Assembly: GCA_026388615.1 (NCBI GenBank)
Contig: JAPLJL010000109.1
Location: forward strand, 1 to 18,406
Direction of reading: 5' to 3'
Source: Pseudomonadota bacterium
Lineage (GTDB): Bacteria > Desulfobacterota > JAPLJL01
DNA: 18,406 nucleotides
The first letter of the stretch is position 1; every line of letters begins with the position of its first letter. Below the pieces are notes generated by a model. The model searched no databases and had not been told where the DNA came from. It saw only the letters and a list, made by a program, of their open reading frames with translations. Shown piece by piece: positions 13,564 through 18,406 of the stretch. The position numbers and the translations under genes are program-made.

Positions 13564-15177
13564 TCAGCCCCGGAACGCGCTGACCAGGGGACTCTGCTTG
13601 GCCATCTGGATCAGGTCGAACACCTTGTCGAGCCGGCCGAGGATCGGGTTGTTCAAAATAAATCCGGCCACGATCTTGCCGCTCACGGCCGAGTTGGGGA
13701 CGCCCCCGGGCCAGAAGGCGTAATGGCCGATGGTGTAAAGCTTCCGGACGGGGGTGCGGAAGCTCGTGAATCCGAACTTGCTCGCGATCGGCAGGTCCGG
13801 GAGGCTGTAGGTCCAGCCCGCGGAGGCTCCCCCGCTGTTCATGGTGAAGCGGACAGAAGAGAGGGGGGTGCCCACGTCCATGTAATCGATCTTTTCGGTG
13901 AGTCCGGGGATGACCGTCTCGGCGTTCTTGGCCATCTCCATCCCGACCGCCTTCTTCAGCTCGCGGTATTCGGAGGTCCTTTCCCGGCTTTCGCCTTTGT
14001 TTTTCCAGTGATCCTGCCACTCCGCGTGGCTGAAGGTCTGGAGGACGAGGGAGGATTTGCCGGGAGGGGCGAGGGCGGGATTTTCCACGCTCGGGGAGGA
14101 AAGCTCCATCCACATTTTCTGATGAACCTCGCGCTCCGAGTCCCGGCCGGGGAAGATCACGTCCAGGTTCGGGGTGTAGATCACGTGATGGGTCTGGAGA
14201 TGCCGCTTCATTTCCTCGGGGGGGATATCGAGACCCAGGTAGACCGTGACCAGGCTCTCGGTCAGCCGGCTCCGCTCGACCTTCTCGACGAAATTCGGGT
14301 CGAAGTATTTCTCCCCGAGCACGTGGGAAACCAGCCGCTTGTAATCCCCGGCGTAGACCACGTGTTCGGCTTCAATCTTTTCCCCTTCGCCGGTCAAGAC
14401 GCCCGAGGCCTGGCTGTCCGCGACCAGGATCTTCTTGACCGGGGTTTTGAAAAGGGCCACCCCGCCCAGTCCCTCGAATTTTTTGACCAGGCTGTCCATC
14501 AGGCTCTGGAGGCCGCCGGCCGGGTACCAGTAATCCTTGACCCAGGCGTACCAGAAGCCGCCGAAAAGCATGAAAGGCATCTTGTAATAGCCGGCGTTCA
14601 GGAACCAGTTGCGCAGTTCCTCATCCCGGATCTGGCCGCAGAGCCGTTCCTTGAAGCTGTAATCGCTCCAGCGCTGGAGTTCGGGGAGCCACTTGATCAG
14701 GTAGAGGATGTCCCGGGGCTTGGAGTTTTCCAGGAGGGGGAAGTGCCAGGGGTCGCAGAGCCCGGAGAGGAAATCCGCGCACCTTTCAATCTCCGCGAAG
14801 ATGGCCTTGATCCCGGGCTCGCCCGGGTAGGCCGCCATGATCCGGTCGCGGGTTTCCTCGATGGAGGTGACGACGAAATCCCACATCGGGGTCTTGGCGC
14901 GGTAGTGCACCTGGTGCCAGTTGTGCTCGTCGTAAACCCCGAGTTCCTTCAGGATGGGGAAGACGATCCCGGCGCTCTCGAAGGACTGGTCGCCGCCGTC
15001 AAAGTAAAACCCCTTCCGCCAGAAGCCCGACATGCAGCCGCCGGCCTGGTGGTTCTGCTCGAGCAGGACCACCCTTTTGCCCCCCCGGGCCAGGTAATTG
15101 GCGCAGGTGAGCCCCGCGATTCCGGCGCCCACCACCGCCACGTCATACTTTTTCGGCATGGTTCTCTTCCTCGGCAT
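13564..15177 (-). CDS. Phytoene desaturase-like FAD-dependent oxidoreductase
   Basis: A 537-residue FAD/NAD(P)-binding flavoprotein of the CrtI/CrtISO-like amine-oxidase superfamily. The N-terminal dinucleotide fold is clear: VAVVGAGIAGLTCANYLARG, then VVLLEQ with the FAD-binding Glu, followed by NHQAGGCM and FDGGDQSFES. The C-terminal FAD motif is TIGHYAFWPGGVPNSAVSGK. The substrate is unknown: members desaturate or isomerise carotenoids and other polyenes or oxidise lipids, and there is no carotenoid cluster here. The open frame reaches 15231, but I choose 15177 because GGGAGG lies 5 bases upstream. A second Met at 15159 also has a fair ribosome site (GAGGAAG) and cannot be excluded. It is divergent from the SDR gene across a 608-base repeat-filled gap, and its stop is 16 bases from the convergent YtfJ-like gene. 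Confidence 0.88.
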   Translation of the reverse strand: MPRKRTMPKKYDVAVVGAGIAGLTCANYLARGGKRVVLLEQNHQAGGCMSGFWRKGFYFDGGDQSFESAGIVFPILKELGVYDEHNWHQVHYRAKTPMWDFVVTSIEETRDRIMAAYPGEPGIKAIFAEIERCADFLSGLCDPWHFPLLENSKPRDILYLIKWLPELQRWSDYSFKERLCGQIRDEELRNWFLNAGYYKMPFMLFGGFWYAWVKDYWYPAGGLQSLMDSLVKKFEGLGGVALFKTPVKKILVADSQASGVLTGEGEKIEAEHVVYAGDYKRLVSHVLGEKYFDPNFVEKVERSRLTESLVTVYLGLDIPPEEMKRHLQTHHVIYTPNLDVIFPGRDSEREVHQKMWMELSSPSVENPALAPPGKSSLVLQTFSHAEWQDHWKNKGESRERTSEYRELKKAVGMEMAKNAETVIPGLTEKIDYMDVGTPLSSVRFTMNSGGASAGWTYSLPDLPIASKFGFTSFRTPVRKLYTIGHYAFWPGGVPNSAVSGKIVAGFILNNPILGRLDKVFDLIQMAKQSPLVSAFRG

Positions 15178-15292
15178 TTTTCCTCCCTTGGCCCAAACCT
15201 CCCCCGGATGGAAGGCGGCCGGTATATTCAATCGTTGCTGGTGACCTGCTTATTTTTTCATTAAATCGCCGGGTAATCAACCCTATAAAAAA

Positions 15293-15349
15293 AGTTCAAA
15301 TGCCAAAGTTCAAATGACAAATTAAGTTCAAAGGTCAAAGCTCAAAGGG
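15293..15349. repeat. 7-base ladder, TTCAAA type
   Basis: Four heptads of the form AGTTCAA/ATGCCAA/ATGACAA (15293-15320), then after a 3-base slip AAGTTCA/AAGGTCA/AAGCTCA (15324-15344). Confidence 0.65.
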
Positions 15350-15385
15350 AAGAACACCGGGCACCAGTAACTGGAAAGCGAAAAG

Positions 15386-15418
15386 GCGGGATTGCTTCGC
15401 TGTCGCTCGCAATGACCG
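15386..15418. repeat. ATTGC...GCAAT palindromic repeat
   Basis: Reads CGGGATTGCTTCGC, then GTCGCTCGCAATGACCG. Its ends pair (ATTGC with GCAAT). It resembles a short palindrome that is widespread between genes in many environmental bacteria, though I cannot assign it to a named family here. Confidence 0.5.
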
Positions 15419-15437
15419 CCAACGAACAACGGAACAC

Positions 15438-15530
15438 TTAAGCGGCAGCCCCAAGCTTTTCCATGCACAGGTAAATGGCAAAGCGGACTTTATCCTTGCA
15501 GTAACGGGCAGTTCTGATACAAAGGTAATA
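15438..15530 (-). pseudogene. Possible C-terminal gene remnant
   Basis: On the minus strand, about 30 codons ending in TAA at 15438-15440 read as convincing protein (YYLCIRTARYC, then KDKVRFAIYLCMEKLG), unlike the repeats on both sides. Upstream the frame runs into heptad-type repeat sequence, so no complete gene exists. I do not recognise the parent family. It could be a relic of an insertion or just a chance open stretch. Confidence 0.3.
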
Positions 15531-15577
15531 GGCCAAAGGGAAAGGCACCAGAGCACCAGGCACAAGAGCACCAGAAA

Positions 15578-15739
15578 GTTCAAATGCCCAAGCTCAAATG
15601 CCAAATAAATGTTAAAGCCCAAATATCAAAACGAAACTAACGAACAAAACGAAATTAATGAACCTAACGATTTTAACGTTCTTAACACTATGCCCTCTGC
15701 GCTATGCGACATTACCCATGACCTATCACCTACTTGTCC
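15578..15739 (+). repeat. 7-base and 9-base ladders upstream of the SDR gene
   Basis: Three blocks follow in order. Heptads of the type GTTCAAA/TGCCCAA/GCTCAAA/TGCCAAA occupy 15578-15605. A clean 9-base ladder with AACG at the start of nearly each unit occupies 15630-15692. A second heptad ladder ending in TGACCTA and TCACCTA occupies 15691-15739. Its end resembles the last block before the selenoprotein and MFS genes. Confidence 0.7.
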
Positions 15740-15785
15740 CGAGTTATACGAGGGATGACCTGTTGTTTGAAAACGGGGAGACGAG

Positions 15786-16607
15786 ATGAAAACATTCGCG
15801 GATAAGATCGCCATTGTGACCGGCGCGGCTTCCGGGATCGGCCTGGGCCTCTCGACCGAACTTTCCCGCCGCGGAGCGCGGGTGATCATGGCTGACGTCA
15901 ACCGGGACCTGGTGGAGGAAAAGGCGCGGGAGCTTTCCGGCTCCGGAGGCCGGACCGAGTCGGCCTTTCTCGATGTTTCGGACGCGAAAGCGGTGCAAGA
16001 CCTGGTGGACAGCGTGGCCAAAAACCACGGGCGCATCGATTACATGTTTAACAATGCTGGGATTTCGATCACCGGCGACGTAAAGGACATGGCTCTCGCG
16101 GACTGGCGGCGGGTGTTCGATGTGAATCTCTGGGGGGTGGTCCATGGTATCCAGGCGGTTTACCCCCTGATGATCAGGCAGGGCCACGGCCACATCGTCA
16201 ACACCGGTTCGAGCTCGGGACTGGCTCCCTGGCCATCGGTGGTGCCCTACACGGCCACCAAGCAGGCGGTGGTGGGGCTCTCCACCGCGCTCCGCTCGGA
16301 AGCGGAGACCTATGGGGTGAAGGTGAGCGTGGTCTGCCCGGGGTTCATTAACACCTCGATTTTTTCCTCGATGAAATATGTGAACATCGACCGGGAAAAA
16401 GCCCTGAAGGAACTGCCTTTCTGGGGCATGGACCCGGCCAAATGTGCCCGGATAATTCTCCGGGGGGTGGAGAAAAACAAGGCGATCATCGTGGTGGGCT
16501 GGGACGCCTGGCTGATGTGGCACAATTACCGGCTTTTCCCGGCAGCCTATATCTGGGCGAACCGCTATATCGTCAAGAAAGTCAGGGAACAAGGAGTAGG
16601 CAGGTAG
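15786..16607 (+). CDS. Short-chain dehydrogenase/reductase (SDR)
   Basis: A 273-residue classical SDR, an NAD(P)-dependent oxidoreductase, cytoplasmic. Motifs: T12-G-A-A-S-G-I-G19 cofactor loop, acidic D37 after strand 2 (suggests NAD(H) preference), N89-N-A-G92, N114, catalytic Ser near 142-144 (TGSSSG), and Y155-x3-K159. It has a C-terminal extension of about 40 residues beyond the usual fold, with an aromatic-rich stretch (WDAWLMWHNYRLFP) that may contact membrane or substrate. Substrate not predictable. GGGGAGACGAG immediately precedes the ATG. The final VGR residues and TAG stop (GTAGGCAGGTAG) come from the start of a dispersed repeat, so the native C-terminus may have been replaced. It is probably transcribed alone; the MFS gene follows 310 bases later beyond repeats. 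Confidence 0.9.
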   Translation: MKTFADKIAIVTGAASGIGLGLSTELSRRGARVIMADVNRDLVEEKARELSGSGGRTESAFLDVSDAKAVQDLVDSVAKNHGRIDYMFNNAGISITGDVKDMALADWRRVFDVNLWGVVHGIQAVYPLMIRQGHGHIVNTGSSSGLAPWPSVVPYTATKQAVVGLSTALRSEAETYGVKVSVVCPGFINTSIFSSMKYVNIDREKALKELPFWGMDPAKCARIILRGVEKNKAIIVVGWDAWLMWHNYRLFPAAYIWANRYIVKKVREQGVGR

Positions 16608-16632
16608 CCGCAGCCTTTAGGCTGCGCTCCCA
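16604..16632. repeat. Hairpin repeat, family D copy 2
   Basis: GTAGCC, stem GCAGCCT (16610-16616), TT, stem AGGCTGC (16619-16625), then GCGCTCCCA-type flank. Compared with copy 1 one base pair is flipped (G-C to C-G) on both arms. It overlaps the stop of the SDR gene. Confidence 0.75.
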
Positions 16633-16655
16633 GTAAGCAGCAAGGAGTATGCAGC

Positions 16656-16722
16656 CCAGACTTCGCCCGGTAAAGCACGGCAGGCAGGGTACCCTGCCTT
16701 TTCAAGGGCTTCGTCGGGCTCG
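16656..16722. repeat. Nested hairpin repeat, family E copy 2
   Basis: The same framework as 8408-8470 (CCAGACTTCGCCCGG ... GTCGGGCTCG). The inner stem is longer and perfect: GGCAGGGT (16683-16690) and ACCCTGCC (16691-16698), a 16-base palindrome. Confidence 0.7.
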
Positions 16723-16724
16723 CG

Positions 16725-16906
16725 CTCGTAGGCAGTAGGCAGATAGGTTAAGGCACGTAAGGCGTAAGGCGTAATAGCAAAAGATAGAAGATTGGAGATG
16801 GGAGATCGGGAAAGACCAATCAACCCGATGAACTTGTCTTTAGCTCTCGGCTCTTGCCTCTAAGCTCTTGCCTATCACCTATGACCTATGACCTATAACC
16901 TAAGGG
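16725..16906 (+). repeat. Long phase-locked 7-base ladder upstream of the MFS gene
   Basis: About 25 heptads in one unbroken phase. The unit drifts along the ladder: GCAGTAG/GCAGATA, AGGCGTA (twice), AAGATAG/AAGATTG, GAGATGG/GAGATCG, then CTCTCGG/CTCTTGC/CTCTAAG, then CTATCAC/CTATGAC/CTATAAC, ending CTAAGGG. The last unit runs into the Shine-Dalgarno sequence of the MFS gene. With repeats D and E it fills the 310-base gap; no gene is seen. Confidence 0.8.
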
Positions 16907-16917
16907 GGGACGGGAAA

Positions 16918-18183
16918 ATGACAAAACTTCTTAACGAATACGAGAAGCCCACCCGGGAGCACCATAAAATTCTCCTGATGAGCTGGGCGGGCTGGGTCTT
17001 CGATTTTTACGATCTCATCCTGTTCACTTTTCTGCTCATGCCGATCGGGAAAGAACTCGGCCTGTCCAACCTGGCGCTTTCCTACGTCCTGGGCGCTTCC
17101 CTGGCCGCGACCGCGGTGGGCGGGGTGATTTTTGGAATCCTGTCCGACCGTTTCGGCCGGAAACGGGTTTTGCAGTGGACGATTCTCACCTACAGTGTCG
17201 GGACCTGTCTCTGCGGGCTCGCCCCCAACCTGGCGGTTCTGCTGGTTTTCCGGGTCATCACCGGGATGGGGGTCGGGGGCGAATGGGCCACCGGCCAGAC
17301 CTACGTGGGGGAAACCTTCCCGGCCCGGGTCCGCGGCCGGTACGGCGCCTTTATGCAGACCGGCGCCCCCTTCGGCATTGTCCTGGCCTCGATTATTGGC
17401 GGGTTCATCGAGCCGACCATCGGCTGGCGCGCCTGCTTCTTCATTTCCTTCCTCCCCGCCCTGTTGGTGATTTACATCCGCAAACAGCTCCCGGAATCGG
17501 ATATCTGGATGGAACGAAAAAGGTTGATTGCCGCCGGTGAGGGGCCGGTAAAATACCCGGAAACGGAAGGTGGCAACAAGTTCTTCCTGCTGTTTTCGCA
17601 GACATATCGGAAGCTGTTTGTTCAATCCCTGATCCTGGCGATCTTCGATATGTCCGCCTATTGGTTTACCTATTCTTGGCTCCCGGGCTATCTCCACCAG
17701 CAACGGCATTTCCCCATGGTCAAGTCGGCAATCTGGATGCTGGTCACGCAGGCCGGAGGATTGATGGGCTATCTGACCTTCGGGTTCGCGGCCGATCGAT
17801 TCGGGCGAAGGCCGGCTTACTCGGTTTATTCGGTGATTATGGCCGTCGGTCTGGTCATGATCACGCTCTTTTGGAACCTGGTGGCCGAGTACCCGCCCCT
17901 GATCCTGAGCTTCATGTTCCTGGTGGGATTCGGTACGGGGATGTTCAGCGGGTACGGACTGCTCTTCTCGGAACTTTTTCCCACCGAGATCCGGAATACC
18001 GCGATGGGATCGGCCTTCAACCTGGCCCGCGGGGTGCAGTTTTTCACCCCGGTCATCATCGTGGCGGTTGCGGGGAAATACGGACTCTCCGGCGGCATCT
18101 CCCTGGCCGCGGTCTTCGCCCTGCTGACGGGGATGTGGATCTGGACCTTCCCGGAGACGAAGGGAAGGAAGATCACGGCGTAG
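16918..18183 (+). CDS. Major facilitator superfamily transporter (acid:H+ symporter type)
   Basis: A 421-residue inner-membrane transporter with about 12 hydrophobic helices. It carries the MFS loop motif GILSDRFGRKR (residues 73-83), its repeat ADRFGRRP in the second half, RVITGMGVGGEWATG (112-126), and an Asp-bearing first helix (GWVFDFYDLILF, D29 and D32). These features fit symporters for organic or aromatic acids, sialate or lactate; the substrate is inference. I use the ATG at 16918 because GGGGGGA lies about 6 bases upstream and the protein then starts MTKLLNEYEKPTREHHK. The open frame starting at 16888 extends into ladder sequence. A stable hairpin lies about 35 bases after the stop. 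There is no other transport gene or catabolic cluster next to it. Confidence 0.92.
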   Translation: MTKLLNEYEKPTREHHKILLMSWAGWVFDFYDLILFTFLLMPIGKELGLSNLALSYVLGASLAATAVGGVIFGILSDRFGRKRVLQWTILTYSVGTCLCGLAPNLAVLLVFRVITGMGVGGEWATGQTYVGETFPARVRGRYGAFMQTGAPFGIVLASIIGGFIEPTIGWRACFFISFLPALLVIYIRKQLPESDIWMERKRLIAAGEGPVKYPETEGGNKFFLLFSQTYRKLFVQSLILAIFDMSAYWFTYSWLPGYLHQQRHFPMVKSAIWMLVTQAGGLMGYLTFGFAADRFGRRPAYSVYSVIMAVGLVMITLFWNLVAEYPPLILSFMFLVGFGTGMFSGYGLLFSELFPTEIRNTAMGSAFNLARGVQFFTPVIIVAVAGKYGLSGGISLAAVFALLTGMWIWTFPETKGRKITA

Positions 18184-18217
18184 TCGCAGAGGGCATAGCG
18201 CAAAATGAAAATGTAGT

Positions 18218-18235
18218 CGCCCGATTTATCGGGCG
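18218..18235. repeat. Perfect 8-bp hairpin after the MFS gene
   Basis: CGCCCGAT (18218-18225) and ATCGGGCG (18228-18235) are separated by TT. There is no T-tract on the plus strand, so this is more likely a palindromic repeat than a classical terminator, though it could still help end the transcript. Confidence 0.6.
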
Positions 18236-18283
18236 AAGGGCAAAGGGATTTACGATTGCCGAATTACGATTGTAGATTGAAAA
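18234..18283. repeat. 7-base ladder, TTTACGA type
   Basis: Phase-locked heptads including TTTACGA, TTGCCGA, ATTACGA, TTGTAGA and TTGAAAA follow the MFS gene. Confidence 0.6.
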
Positions 18284-18321
18284 AAAAAGAAACAAGATAA
18301 GACTTTTATGGGCTTGCCGAG

Positions 18322-18406
18322 CTAGTGTAGTGTCCCAGTAACGGCTTTACATTGGTTAAGATTTTTGGGGTTGATTATGTAGGGGCGGCCTTCCACGGCC
18401 GCCCGA
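18322..18406. mobile_element. MITE-like element, copy 3 (inverted, cut by window end)
   Basis: Starts CTAGTGTAGTGTCCCAG, the right end of copy 1 in reverse orientation, and continues through CGGCTTTACA, a single AAGATTTTTGGGG-type segment and the GC-rich core GTAGGGGCGGCC. The window ends before its other terminus. Confidence 0.8.

Larger units (their letters stand above)
15178..15785. other. Long repeat-rich intergenic region
   Basis: 608 bases between the divergent FAD oxidoreductase and SDR genes without an intact gene. In order it holds the FAD gene leader, a heptad ladder (15293-15349), a palindromic ATTGC/GCAAT repeat (about 15386-15418), a possible gene remnant (15438-15530), a run of GGCACCAGAGCACC-type units, further TTCAAAT/GCCAAAG-type heptads, a 9-base ladder (15630-15692) and a last heptad ladder (15691-15739). 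A good ribosome site precedes the SDR gene. Confidence 0.6.

Noticed and set aside
13723..15264. 513-codon open frame antisense to the FAD oxidoreductase
   Set aside because: The opposite strand carries complete FAD motifs at both ends; the antisense frame has none.
18218..18300. Rho-independent terminator after the MFS gene
   Set aside because: The hairpin is perfect but lacks a downstream T-tract on the plus strand; only an A-tract follows about 45 bases later.

Overview
This 18.4 kb window looks like chromosome from an anaerobic or microaerobic Gram-negative bacterium. The likely group is the former Deltaproteobacteria (Desulfobacterota) or a close uncultured relative. That placement is inference from two exported lipoproteins, a TRAP-type solute-binding protein, two ferredoxin-like proteins rich in 4Fe-4S motifs, a probable selenoprotein, high GC coding sequence, and many short palindromic repeats between genes. 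There is no rRNA, tRNA, CRISPR array, phage gene or transposase in the window. I support fifteen protein genes, all apparently chromosomal housekeeping or accessory metabolism.

Layout. Positions 74-6566 are all on the minus strand: an outer-membrane-like lipoprotein, a second lipoprotein with a carboxypeptidase-regulatory-like fold, a YyaL/DUF255 thioredoxin-domain protein, and two adjacent paralogous multi-cluster iron-sulfur proteins. A divergent gap of 83 bases then leads to plus-strand genes: a metallo-beta-lactamase-fold hydrolase, a CPBP intramembrane protease and a dihydroxy-acid dehydratase (IlvD). An orphan TRAP DctP protein lies on the minus strand at 10296-11546. Next come a HIT-family protein with an altered active-site motif, a peroxiredoxin-like gene whose reading frame is crossed by an in-frame UGA (probable selenocysteine), and a YtfJ-like thioredoxin-fold protein. 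These are followed by a minus-strand CrtI-like FAD oxidoreductase, a plus-strand short-chain dehydrogenase and a major facilitator transporter.

How the genes might work together. There is no single large operon or pathway. Three genes carry the thioredoxin fold or a related fold (YyaL, the Sec-peroxiredoxin, the YtfJ-like protein). Together with the iron-sulfur pair they give the region a redox flavour. The Sec gene and the YtfJ-like gene probably share a transcript, as do the two iron-sulfur genes.

The most unusual content is outside the genes. Nearly every intergenic gap holds 'ladders' of 7-base units that keep their 7-base phase while the unit itself changes gradually. Several are in the same orientation just upstream of a start codon (yyaL, the CPBP protease, ilvD, the Sec gene, the SDR, the MFS gene). 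In two of them a long block of the same short phrases occurs in the same order. One gap also contains a clean 9-base ladder. Separately, a MITE-like element of about 156-184 bases with about 20-base terminal inverted repeats is present three times (one complete, one truncated on its right, one running off the window end). Two hairpin repeat families occur twice each, one of them with a compensatory base-pair change.
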